Below, piece by piece: positions 23,801 through 31,160 of a stretch of 35,858 bases of DNA. The notes under the pieces were generated by a model, which was not told where the DNA came from, made no database searches, and saw only the letters and a program-made list of their open reading frames with translations. This DNA comes from CAYGWP01 sp964353455 (lineage in GTDB: Bacteria; Planctomycetota; Phycisphaerae; FEN-1346). The position numbers were made by a program, and so were the translations under genes. The stretch covers positions 1 to 35,858 of the forward strand of contig CAYGWP010000378.1 in NCBI GenBank assembly GCA_964353455.1, given 5' to 3'. Numbering within the stretch: the stretch's first letter is position 1; each line of letters starts with the position of its first letter.

Positions 23801-24885
23801 GCCGAAAGATAGATGCGCGTGCCGTTCAGGTAGAAGTCGCGGCCGTCGATCCGGAACTCGCGGAACCCGAATCGCACGGGCAGGGCGGCGTCCAGCGCCT
23901 TGCCTGCGGCATCGTGCAGCGAGACCTGGACGTGGTACACGTTCTGAGGGGTATGGATATCCCACAGTTTCTCGGGCTTCCATTTCTCGGTGAACCCGAT
24001 GCGCCCGTCTTTGAGGTCGCCGCCCTTGAATGGTTTGCTCGTGAACTGCCCGACGCTTCGGCCATTGTCCGTGATCTGCGCGCGCAGCAAGTACTGGGCG
24101 TCTGCGGCAAGGCCCTGGAGCGCGGCGTCCAGCGCGATCTCCCCCCTGCGCACCGAAGTATCCACCTTCACGTCGGCTATGCGGGCGCCCGGAGGCGTGC
24201 CCACCAGGTACACATCGCCGCACAGGCCGCGCCGGGCCACCGAACCCTTCACCTCCCTGGCCGAGTTAGTGTCGCTGTGCGAGAGCATGACGCCCTTCAG
24301 CGGCATGGCCACGACCATCATGCTGAGGACGTGTTTGCCGCCCGGGCGGCAGACGGCCGTAAGGTCCACCTCGCCACCCGGGAACCGCATCTCGCCGGCC
24401 TTCTTGCCATCGACGTACACGGCGGCATAGGAATTGAGGTACTCCGCGCTTGCGGCGATGCGCCCGCCCTCCGTCTTGGCGGGCCAGTCGCCGGGAATCG
24501 TGATCTCCCGCTGGTACCACGCCGCGGTGATGCCGCCGAGTTTCTCGTTCTTCCAGGCCGGGTGGGCGTGGACCGTCTGGGAGTCCTTCTGCATGTAGTC
24601 GGTGATCCCCGGCCAGCACCCCGGAACCTTGAAGTAGCCCCACTTGTCGGTGGGTACACTTTCATCGCCCGCCTTTGCCGAGGCTGCGGCGGGTTGCCAG
24701 CGCCAGAGGCCGTTCAGGCACACACGCTCCTGGGTGGGGGTCTTCTCGTGCCAGGCCTTGTCGAGGTCCCAGACTACCTTGATGCCGGCCGCAAGCGGCA
24801 CATCGGTCTGGGCCGCACACAGGGCGCCCGCCGCGGCGGTGATCAGCCAGGCCGCCGGAATGAGAGAGCGCAGATTCTTTGCCAT
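20878..24885 (-). CDS. very large exported GH2-like beta-galactosidase/glucuronidase-type protein
   Basis: The product is 1335 aa with a signal peptide ending near CAAQ. Order: N-terminal sugar-binding beta sandwich (LNGLWRWQP, WYQREITIPGDW, VYVDGKKAGE), immunoglobulin-like domain, GH2 barrel from about residue 350 (FGFREFRIDGRDFYLNGTRIYL), then about 600 residues of beta domains. Glu565 in PVFLCEYGAPF fits the nucleophile. The acid/base position, normally Glu in W-S-x-G-N-E, reads YSMSHN with Asn472, so classical retaining hydrolysis is doubtful. The late part (VLIVGKGAL, YREGKGVVIFCQLDVTGR) resembles a glutamine-amidotransferase-like domain often fused to such enzymes. It is monocistronic, 11 bp from a convergent gene. 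Confidence 0.82.
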   Translation of the reverse strand: MAKNLRSLIPAAWLITAAAGALCAAQTDVPLAAGIKVVWDLDKAWHEKTPTQERVCLNGLWRWQPAAASAKAGDESVPTDKWGYFKVPGCWPGITDYMQKDSQTVHAHPAWKNEKLGGITAAWYQREITIPGDWPAKTEGGRIAASAEYLNSYAAVYVDGKKAGEMRFPGGEVDLTAVCRPGGKHVLSMMVVAMPLKGVMLSHSDTNSAREVKGSVARRGLCGDVYLVGTPPGARIADVKVDTSVRRGEIALDAALQGLAADAQYLLRAQITDNGRSVGQFTSKPFKGGDLKDGRIGFTEKWKPEKLWDIHTPQNVYHVQVSLHDAAGKALDAALPVRFGFREFRIDGRDFYLNGTRIYLSAVPLDNAQIGAALACYKGARESLERLKSFGINFVYTHNYGCEPGSHLGFEEILRAADDVGMLVALSQPHFSHYDWKAPDADLKNGYARHAEFYVRVAGSHPSVVMYSMSHNATGYNEDMNPDMIDGLKDPRDSPWSQNNSKLALRAEAIVKRLDPGRIVYHHSSGNLGSMHTSNFYPNFAPIQELSDWFEHWATQGAKPVFLCEYGAPFTWDWTMYRGWYNGQRSFGNARVPWEFCFAEWNAQFLGDRAFQVGEPEKANLRWEAKQFRAGNLWYRWDYPYEVGSRAFDDRYAVFAMYLADNWRAFRTWGMSANSPWEHGHFWRLRDGVDKGRKEFAADWDNLQRPGFSPDYVEGRYERMDLAFERSDWIATPAAQALMRNNLPLLAYIGGKPSAFTSKDHNFLPGEAVEKQLIIINNSRQPVSAECQWSLGLPQAAAGTKTVTVQTGQHARIPLRFDLPAALPPGKYELAATVKFSALREPQGGLSLSKAGGETQKDSFSVHVLPPAPPLKPVGKVALFDPKGETAKLLTNLGVRYQPVQANADLSPYEVLIVGKGALTVDGPGPDVGRVREGLKVVVFEQTADVLEKRLGFRVAEYGLRCVFRRSPGRPLLAGLDAENLRDWRGEATILTPRLKYELSRRYNGAPSVKWCETEVTRVWRAGCRGNVASVLIEKPARGDFLPILDGGYSLQYSPLMEYREGKGVVIFCQLDVTGRTETDPAAERLARNILDYVSAPGTARLRRDGWKPAAKRKAVYAGDPAGRSHLEKAGVSVGSYEGGALSADQVLIVGPGGGQKLAACAPAVGAWLKAGGRLLAIGLDEQNASALLPLKVTMKKAEHISTYFEPFGADSPLAGIGPADVHNRDPRQLPLVSAGAAVVGNGVLATAENANVVFCQLVPWEFDYAKQYNLKRTYRRASFVVARLLAGMGVAGSTPVLARFASPVDAAKPEKRWLDGLYLDQPEERDDPYRFFRW

Positions 24886-24952
24886 CGCACCCGCCCCTTT
24901 CTGTCATGCCCCGGCCATATCAATCTCTCCGGTTCCGCCACTCTTCCGACTC

Positions 24953-24981
24953 AGGATACCCCCGGTGGCATACCCAGGCAA
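24953..24981 (-). promoter_or_regulatory. promoter for the GH2-like gene
   Basis: On the minus strand, TTGCCT (24976-24981), 17 bp, TATCCT (24953-24958), about 68 bp before the start codon. It is divergent from the promoter at 25012-25039. Confidence 0.45.
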
Positions 24982-25011
24982 GCGCGACCTGGACGGATAT
25001 CGGGAACCAAC

Positions 25012-25039
25012 TTGTCAAACCCCGGAGACGAGATAGAAT
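25012..25039 (+). promoter_or_regulatory. promoter for the GH50-like gene
   Basis: TTGTCA (25012-25017), 16 bp, TAGAAT (25034-25039), 40 bp before the ATG. The two divergent -35 elements are 30 bp apart, so one regulator could serve both. Confidence 0.5.
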
Positions 25040-25078
25040 CACCGGATGTGATGGAACCTGACAGCAATAGGAGCGTTC

Positions 25079-27931
25079 ATGCGAATACTCGCGACGGTGG
25101 CCGTCATCATATTCTCCACGGCGTTGATCATGTCGGCCGCGGCTTTCATCGCCGCTGAAGAGGCCAAGGCGGTCACCGCGGCGACCAAGGTCGCTTTGAG
25201 TCTTGGCGATAAGGCGGCGGCAATCCGCGCGCCCGGCGGCATAGCGCTCGACCTGGAGTATCCGCGCATCGTTCCGAAGACGGGCGACAAATTGATAGCG
25301 CCGTCGGACATCACTAGCGTGGACGCCGGCCGCGTCACGCTGAAGTACCCCAACGGCGCGGAGGGCGAGGTGCGGCTGGAAAACGGGCGCGACCTTGTCA
25401 TCTCGTTCCGCAACATCCCCGCCGACGTCAAGGGTTTCCGGATGGAGATGGAAATCCCCTTTGCGTTTGCCGCTGGCGGCCGGTTCAAGGTCGGCGGCGG
25501 CGAGGCAAAGGAGTTCCCGGCCGAGAAGCCCAAGGGGCCGATGCTCTTTCAGGGCTCGGCCGAGCGCTTGGAACTGATGCATCCGCTGGGCGGCGGCGCG
25601 GCGATCATCGTCCCCAAGTGGTCGTACCAGCAACTTCAGGACAACCGCGAGTGGAACTGGAAGACCTTCTGGTGGTTCTTCCAGTCCGATTTTCCGCCAG
25701 GCGTAGCGGGCCCGCAATACAGGGTGACAATCACCGAGCCGGGCGCGGCGGCGGCCTCGGCGGCGCCCTCCGCCCGGAAGACCGTGGACCGCTTCGGCCA
25801 GAACGCCCTGGCCGACTGGCCCGACAAAGTGAAAAGCGTTGATGAACTGAAGGCCGATGCGGAGGCCGAGAAGGCGTACTACGCGTCCCTCAAGCCGCCC
25901 GCGCTTGACAAGTACGGCGGCCTGCCGGGGAGCGGCGAGAAACTGGGCCTCAAGAAGACCGGGTTCTTCCACGTCGAGAAGAAGGGCGCGAAGTGGTTCC
26001 TCGTTGACCCGGAGGGCAACTCGTTCTTCCACCTGGGCGTCTGCGGCATGCAGCCGATGCAGGACTACACGCTGGTGGCCGGGCGCGAGGTGATCTACGA
26101 GTGGCTGCCGCCGTGGGAAGGGGAGACGAGGACCGCGTGGCATCCGACTCAGCCGCACGTCGTCTCGTTCTTCCTCGCCAACCGGATCATCAAGTACGGC
26201 CGGCCGCACGATTTCGAGGAATTCTCTCGGCAGGCGATCGAGCGGGTCCGCGCGTGGGGCTTTAACTCCGGCGGCGCGTTCGGGACGGCCTCCGAGAAGG
26301 CCCGCAATGCGGCCGACTTCGCCTACGTCGCATCGCTGCCGCTGGGCCGATGGGAGGGGCTGCCCCCGATGCCCGGCGTGACGGGGGCGTTCGATGTGTT
26401 CGACGAAAAGAACCGCGCTCGCGTGGATGCCAACTTCGCCGCCAAGGTTGCGCCGCACGCCGATGATCCGCTCCTCATCGGCTACTTCCTGGAGAACGAG
26501 CCCCTGCTGGAAGACCTGCCGCGCGCCATCCCGGCCCTCAAGGGGGATCGGGCGTGCAAGCGCCGCCTCGTCGAGAGCCTGAAGGAGAAGTACAAGACGA
26601 TTGACGCCTTCAACGCCGCGTGGGGCCTGAAGGCCGCGAGTTTCGACGAACTGGCCGACGCCGGCCTGCCCGTGAAAACGCAGGCTGCGTCCGACGATGT
26701 GAAGGCGTTCGCCAGCCTCTTCCTGGAGACCTGCTTCCAACTGGTCACGGAGACGTTCAGGAAGTACGACCGCAACCACATGCTGATCGGCAACCGCCTC
26801 CAGGCGGGGACGATCAACAGCGAGTCGCTCTGCCGCATGGAGGGCAAGTATCTCGATATCATTTCATTCAACTACTACACATATTACCTGGACCAGGACT
26901 TCCTCCGCCGCATCTTCGCATGGACGGGCGGGCGGCCGATGATCCTGAGCGAGTTCTACTGGGACTCGCCCAAGGACTCGGGCCTCCCCGGCGGCGTGAA
27001 GGACGTGGCCAGCCAGGACGAGAGGGGCCTCGCGTACCGGCATTACGTGGAGCACGCGGCGGCGATGGACTTCATCGTGGGCGTGGAGTGGTACACATAC
27101 ATCGACATGGCTGCCACGGGGCCGTGGTTCTGGGGCCTCAACGCCGACAACGCCAACGACGGCCTCCTTGCCGTGACCGACCGGCCGTGGAAGGCGATGC
27201 TCGCGCACATGATGCGGACGAACTACGACATCTACAAGGTGGCGACGGGCGAGCGGCAGCCGTTTGTCTTCGACGATCCGCGGTTCACGCAGTCGGGCGC
27301 CGGGAAGAAAACCGCGAAGATCCCGCGGGCGCCCGGGCCGATGAAGATCGACGGCCGCGCCGACGACTGGCCGGGCGTCCCCGCCGAGACCATCGGCGCA
27401 AAGCGGGTCGTCGAAGGGACCGATGCCGGCGGCGTCGAGGCCGCCTTCAAACTCTGCTGGGACGACGAATTCCTATATGTCCTCGTGAGCGTGACCGACT
27501 CGACTCCGATGAAGAACACGCACTCCGGCGCGGGCATCTGGGCCGGCGACGGCGTCGAACTCTTTGTCGGTCCGGAAGACCTTGATGCCAGCGGGCCCCT
27601 GAAGTTCACGGACCGGCAGGTGCTTGTGCGCGGGTCGGTCATCGACGGCAAGACCGACTGCTACTTCGCGAACGCCCCTGAGCAGCACCTGTGCCAGGTC
27701 GCGGTCGTGCCGCCTGCCCATCCGGATGGCGGGAAGGGGTACACGATCGAGGCGGCCATCCCCTTCAAGGCGCTCGGCTTCAGGCCCGCCGAGGGGAAGG
27801 AAATCCGATTCGACCTGGCCGTGGACGACAGCGCCGACGGCTCGCGCCGCCTGCGGCAACTCATGTGGAGCGGCACGTCGCGCAATTCCACCGACCGGTC
27901 GGCGTGGGGAAGGGCGGCGCTTGTGAAGTAG
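25079..27931 (+). CDS. exported GH50-like (clan GH-A) glycosidase with C-terminal CBM9-like domain
   Basis: The product is 950 aa. TAGGAG precedes the ATG by 6 nt. It has a signal peptide (1-26), an N-terminal beta domain, then a TIM barrel starting at WFLVDPEGNSFFHLGVCGM, typical of agarase-type GH50 relatives. Acid/base candidate Glu474 (LIGYFLENEPLL) and nucleophile candidate Glu625 (MILSEFYW) are both present and well spaced, so the enzyme looks competent. From about 745 a CBM9-like domain (KIDGRADDWPG, WDDEFLYVLVSVTD, IWAGDGVELFVG, GYTIEAAIPFKALG) would bind the glycan. It acts outside the cytoplasm on a galactan-like or related polymer; the exact substrate cannot be read. Confidence 0.8.
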   Translation: MRILATVAVIIFSTALIMSAAAFIAAEEAKAVTAATKVALSLGDKAAAIRAPGGIALDLEYPRIVPKTGDKLIAPSDITSVDAGRVTLKYPNGAEGEVRLENGRDLVISFRNIPADVKGFRMEMEIPFAFAAGGRFKVGGGEAKEFPAEKPKGPMLFQGSAERLELMHPLGGGAAIIVPKWSYQQLQDNREWNWKTFWWFFQSDFPPGVAGPQYRVTITEPGAAAASAAPSARKTVDRFGQNALADWPDKVKSVDELKADAEAEKAYYASLKPPALDKYGGLPGSGEKLGLKKTGFFHVEKKGAKWFLVDPEGNSFFHLGVCGMQPMQDYTLVAGREVIYEWLPPWEGETRTAWHPTQPHVVSFFLANRIIKYGRPHDFEEFSRQAIERVRAWGFNSGGAFGTASEKARNAADFAYVASLPLGRWEGLPPMPGVTGAFDVFDEKNRARVDANFAAKVAPHADDPLLIGYFLENEPLLEDLPRAIPALKGDRACKRRLVESLKEKYKTIDAFNAAWGLKAASFDELADAGLPVKTQAASDDVKAFASLFLETCFQLVTETFRKYDRNHMLIGNRLQAGTINSESLCRMEGKYLDIISFNYYTYYLDQDFLRRIFAWTGGRPMILSEFYWDSPKDSGLPGGVKDVASQDERGLAYRHYVEHAAAMDFIVGVEWYTYIDMAATGPWFWGLNADNANDGLLAVTDRPWKAMLAHMMRTNYDIYKVATGERQPFVFDDPRFTQSGAGKKTAKIPRAPGPMKIDGRADDWPGVPAETIGAKRVVEGTDAGGVEAAFKLCWDDEFLYVLVSVTDSTPMKNTHSGAGIWAGDGVELFVGPEDLDASGPLKFTDRQVLVRGSVIDGKTDCYFANAPEQHLCQVAVVPPAHPDGGKGYTIEAAIPFKALGFRPAEGKEIRFDLAVDDSADGSRRLRQLMWSGTSRNSTDRSAWGRAALVK

Positions 27932-27956
27932 GCCGCGGCTGGAAGTCCTCCCCGGA

Positions 27957-27997
27957 ACGGGTCCAGACTCCGGACCGGAGGGGTCGCCGCGGCGACC
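27957..27997. repeat. composite palindrome element, copy 2, between convergent genes
   Basis: GGTCC/GGACC around AGACTCC, followed by GGTCGCCGCGGCGACC at 27982-27997, fills most of the 70-bp gap between two genes that end head to head. It may end transcription from both sides. It matches the element at 12828-12870. Confidence 0.7.
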
Positions 27998-28001
27998 GCG
28001 A

Positions 28002-30044
28002 TCAGCCGGCCGCCCCGTTTTCCAGTGTGATGAAGACGATGGCGTGTGCCGGTACGGCAAAGCGCATGTCCCCGTCGCCGAGCGCAACCGGCAGTTCGCG
28101 GACCACGTCTTCCTTGCGGTCAATCAGCGGGCCGGCATCGGCGTCGGACTGCGAGAGCGTTACGGCCGTGGCCCGCTCGGGCAGGAAGTTCTTCAGGACC
28201 ACGCGGCCATCGACGGCCTTCAGCCACGAACCGTTCGCGATGACCAGGTATAGGCGCCTGCCGTCGGCGCTCAGCGTCGCGAGCGCGGGGGTGAGTGGTC
28301 CCGAAGCCGTCTTGCCGCGGTCGCTCCACGTGTAGTACGGCGCCGTACCTTCCATGTCCAGGACCCATTCGCCCACGTGTCGGTTGAAATGGTAGTAAAG
28401 CCAGTAGAACATCGACCTGCGGGCGGGGGCCTCCGGGTAGAGGAAGCCGAAGCCGGTGGCCTTCAGGCGCGAGAACATCTCCCAGGAACTCGCCCCGCGC
28501 AGGATATCCTCACGGGCGTAGTGGATGAGGCGCACGGCCCGGTGCATCGTGCCGACGATGTTCGAGTTGCGGATGACGTAGTCCGGCCGCTCGCCTCCCG
28601 GCCCGGGACTGCTCATCCCCCACTCGGTGTCGTACTGGTAAACCTCGCGGCCGGGATTGTAGGCCCGCATCAGGGCGTTGACCCTGAGCACATCGTCGAT
28701 CGTCTCGTAGTTGGCCCGCAGCACGACGTCCTCGAACGAGTGCTTATTGACATCCATTGAACAGTAGAAGTGCCCCGCCACGAAATCATAATGCCCTGCG
28801 GCCCGCTTGAGGACGTAGTTGCCCCACGCCGTGTCGCGGCCGTGGATGGCCAGGCCGATCCGGCCTTGCGGGTGGACCGTCCGGATGGCGGCGCTTACGG
28901 CTAGGAAATGCTCCACGTACGCATCGGGCGTCGGAAAGGTCGCCTTGGCCCGCTGCACGTAAGGCTCGTTGGTGATCTCCCAATGCCGGAAACCGTAGCC
29001 CTGCTTGAGGGAGTGCCGGACCCCGTGGGCCCACACCTCCGGGGCAAGCGTGCTGGTGGCGCCCTGCGTTTCAAACTCCAGGACTGTGCTGCCCAGGGGC
29101 ACGCCGGCGCGGCGGCAGATCTCGGCGGCCTTGTCGATGGCCGATTCCAGGCCGAACTGCTCATCGCCCACGGCGTAGAAGCGCGTCATGGGCAGGCGCA
29201 TCTCGCGGACGGCCTGCTCCAGTTCGGGCGGAAGGGTGTAGTTGCCCTGCTTGTCGTACGGTGCCCCCGACCATCCGGCCACGCGATGGAACGAGACGCC
29301 GCCGGCATCGCGGGTGGCGGGCCGCAGACGCCTTGCGGCATCGACCGTGAACTCCAGTTGCGCCCCCGGCCGCAGGCGGTGCTCAAGCAGCGGGTACACG
29401 AGTTCGCCGCAGTCGAGCAGGCGGCCTTCGCGCGTGCTCGGCGCCTCTACGGCCGCTACGTCGTCGATCCACAGCGTCTGCTCCTCGGCGGTCACGGCGG
29501 TGGGTTTCAAGACGAGAAGACAGAACCGCGTCTGGCCCGCGAAGAAGTCCCATCCCTCGTGGACCGTGAACGTGTACGCCTTCCACTCCGGGCCGACCTC
29601 AAGCGAGAAGAACCCCGGCGAAGGGGCATCGACGTACGGCCTCATCTCCTCGTACCCTTCAAGGCCGAAGAGCGCCCTTCCCGGTTTGGCCGCCCGCGCC
29701 CAGAACGAAACCGTGTACATCATCCCCTTGCGGGTGCGGATTGCGTGCTCCGGGGATGACACGATGTAACCTGCCGTGTCAGGTGGATGATGGATGCGTA
29801 GGCACCCCTTGCCGCCGTGCGGGTTGGTTGTGTCCAGCGAGAAGTTCGCCGGGTCATGATATTTCGATGCGCCCCACATCACCCAGCCCGGCGGGGGATT
29901 CCTGGTCGCCGCGGCGACCTCGAAGTCGCCGTTGAAGACGAGGTTCTCGGCCCGCGCCGGTCTCTGCGCCGCCAGCACCAGGAGGCATGTCGCCGCCAGG
30001 CTCCACACGCAAAGCCGCTTTGTGACCGCGGAGTGTCTTGCCAC
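28002..30044 (-). CDS. exported GH51/clan-A arabinofuranosidase-like glycosidase
   Basis: The product is 680 aa. The frame is open far upstream, but that part overlaps the preceding gene; GTG at 30044 has GAAGG 6 nt before it and gives a proper signal peptide (TKRLCVWSLAATCLLVLAAQRPARA). A CBM4/9-like jelly roll (NLVFNGDFEV, GYIVSSPEHAIRTRKGMMYTVSFWARA in outline) is followed by a TIM barrel. Glu360 in WEITNEPYV is the acid/base candidate and Glu474 in QYDTEWGM the nucleophile candidate. A small C-terminal beta domain ends the protein. It is 26 bp downstream of the aldo/keto-reductase-like gene and last in its operon. A GGTCGCCGCGGCGACC palindrome lies inside it at 29904-29919 and encodes VAAAT. 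Confidence 0.78.
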   Translation of the reverse strand: MARHSAVTKRLCVWSLAATCLLVLAAQRPARAENLVFNGDFEVAAATRNPPPGWVMWGASKYHDPANFSLDTTNPHGGKGCLRIHHPPDTAGYIVSSPEHAIRTRKGMMYTVSFWARAAKPGRALFGLEGYEEMRPYVDAPSPGFFSLEVGPEWKAYTFTVHEGWDFFAGQTRFCLLVLKPTAVTAEEQTLWIDDVAAVEAPSTREGRLLDCGELVYPLLEHRLRPGAQLEFTVDAARRLRPATRDAGGVSFHRVAGWSGAPYDKQGNYTLPPELEQAVREMRLPMTRFYAVGDEQFGLESAIDKAAEICRRAGVPLGSTVLEFETQGATSTLAPEVWAHGVRHSLKQGYGFRHWEITNEPYVQRAKATFPTPDAYVEHFLAVSAAIRTVHPQGRIGLAIHGRDTAWGNYVLKRAAGHYDFVAGHFYCSMDVNKHSFEDVVLRANYETIDDVLRVNALMRAYNPGREVYQYDTEWGMSSPGPGGERPDYVIRNSNIVGTMHRAVRLIHYAREDILRGASSWEMFSRLKATGFGFLYPEAPARRSMFYWLYYHFNRHVGEWVLDMEGTAPYYTWSDRGKTASGPLTPALATLSADGRRLYLVIANGSWLKAVDGRVVLKNFLPERATAVTLSQSDADAGPLIDRKEDVVRELPVALGDGDMRFAVPAHAIVFITLENGAAG

Positions 30045-30070
30045 CGCCGTCCTTCTCGAAGTGCACGCGG

Positions 30071-31051
30071 CTATTGGGCGCCGCCGAACTCGCGGGCATA
30101 CTGTGCGTTGGCGTGGATCTCGTCGAAGAACCGCGGGTACATGCCCACGATCACGCCGTCCGTGGGCTTGATGTGCTCCAGCGCGAAGCGGAAGGCATCC
30201 TTGACCGTCTGCTGGCTTGTGCACATGCGGCCGGCAGCGAGGATCTTGAAACCCAGGCAAGGCTGCTTCACCTGGCGGATTACCGCCGTCATGGCCTGCG
30301 GGTCCGCGGCGTAGAACGGGTAGCCGACGTGAAGCGTCTCCGAGGGTCCGGCTGCCTTCCGGGTCAGGAAGTAGAAGCACGTCATGAACAGGTCCACTTC
30401 CCAGCCTTCGTCGGCGATTTTCTTGATGCAGTCGGGATTGTGGGCCGACACGCCGGCCAGCACGCCCAGGTCGCGGGCCTCCTTGACGTAATCGCGCACC
30501 TCCTGGCTCTTTCCTTCGGCGAAGAGCCTGTCGGTCACGCCGCCGTGATGGACCATGGCGATCGGCTGCGTGGTCTCGATCATCTCGCGGATGCCGGACC
30601 GCCCTGAGTGGAGGCATATGAACTGCATCTTCGATCCACGTTCGCGCACGGTCCGCAGCACTTCGGCCGGACTTGCCGCGGCGTCGCCCCCTGGCACGGC
30701 CCGCCCAGGGCGGGGCGGCTGGCGAGCCGGGTTAAGCGTGGAGGAGAACTGGTGCGCGCTGATCCCCTCGCGCTCGCAGTCGAGCAGGAATTCCACCGTC
30801 CGCTCGACGGTGAAGTACTCCTTCATGTGCCGGTCAGTGTGGGGGCCGAGATAGGAGTAGCCGTTGATGGGGTTCGAGCCCACGATCAACCGGGTCACGC
30901 GGTGCCGGCCGAGCGAGATGGTCGGCAGGGGCGCGGCCCGCGGGACGGCAGGCGTGTCGCTCGCGGCCGGCGAGGCCGCACAGGCCAGCCCCGATGCCGC
31001 CGCAGCGGCGGCAACCTGCGAGAGGAACTGCCTCCGCCCGATTCCCTTCAT
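30071..31051 (-). CDS. Tat-exported aldo/keto-reductase-like TIM-barrel protein
   Basis: The product is 326 aa from ATG at 31051, chosen because it begins the Tat signal MKGIGRRQFLSQVAAAAAAS; an upstream Met at 31108 has no ribosome site. The opening LGRHRVTRLIVGSNPINGYSY resembles the first strand of aldo/keto reductases (L-G-x-x-x-V-S-x-L-x-x-G), and later strands (MQFICLHSG, PIAMVHHGG, LGVLAGVSAHN, LFMTCFYFL, PCLGFKILAAGR) give a TIM barrel. I cannot find the full catalytic Asp-Tyr-Lys-His set, so reductase activity is uncertain. Its position between a secreted unknown and a glycosidase supports a role in handling released sugars. Confidence 0.65.
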   Translation of the reverse strand: MKGIGRRQFLSQVAAAAAASGLACAASPAASDTPAVPRAAPLPTISLGRHRVTRLIVGSNPINGYSYLGPHTDRHMKEYFTVERTVEFLLDCEREGISAHQFSSTLNPARQPPRPGRAVPGGDAAASPAEVLRTVRERGSKMQFICLHSGRSGIREMIETTQPIAMVHHGGVTDRLFAEGKSQEVRDYVKEARDLGVLAGVSAHNPDCIKKIADEGWEVDLFMTCFYFLTRKAAGPSETLHVGYPFYAADPQAMTAVIRQVKQPCLGFKILAAGRMCTSQQTVKDAFRFALEHIKPTDGVIVGMYPRFFDEIHANAQYAREFGGAQ

Positions 31052-31141
31052 GTTGCGCCATTTCCCGCCAGTCCGCAGGGCGGGCTTGGAGTTTCCGACC
31101 TGGGACATCCCGTGCGGGCCTGCGCCCGCCGTAGGGCTACG

Positions 31142-31157
31142 GGTCGCCGCGGCGACC
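31142..31157. repeat. GGTCGCCGCGGCGACC palindrome
   Basis: A perfect 16-bp palindrome in the 109-bp gap between the secreted 615-aa gene and the aldo/keto-reductase-like gene. It starts 4 bp beyond the stop codon of the former. Confidence 0.7.
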
Positions 31158-31160
31158 GGC

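Noticed and set aside
23665..25158. Plus-strand open frame of 497 codons opposite the GH2-like gene.
   Set aside because: The GH2 reading has domains and a signal peptide; the opposite frame is rich in Arg, Gly and Val with no motif.
30072..30617. N-terminal extension of the GH51-like frame back to 30617.
   Set aside because: It overlaps the aldo/keto-reductase-like gene, is Arg/Pro-rich, and the GTG at 30044 gives a ribosome site and a signal peptide.
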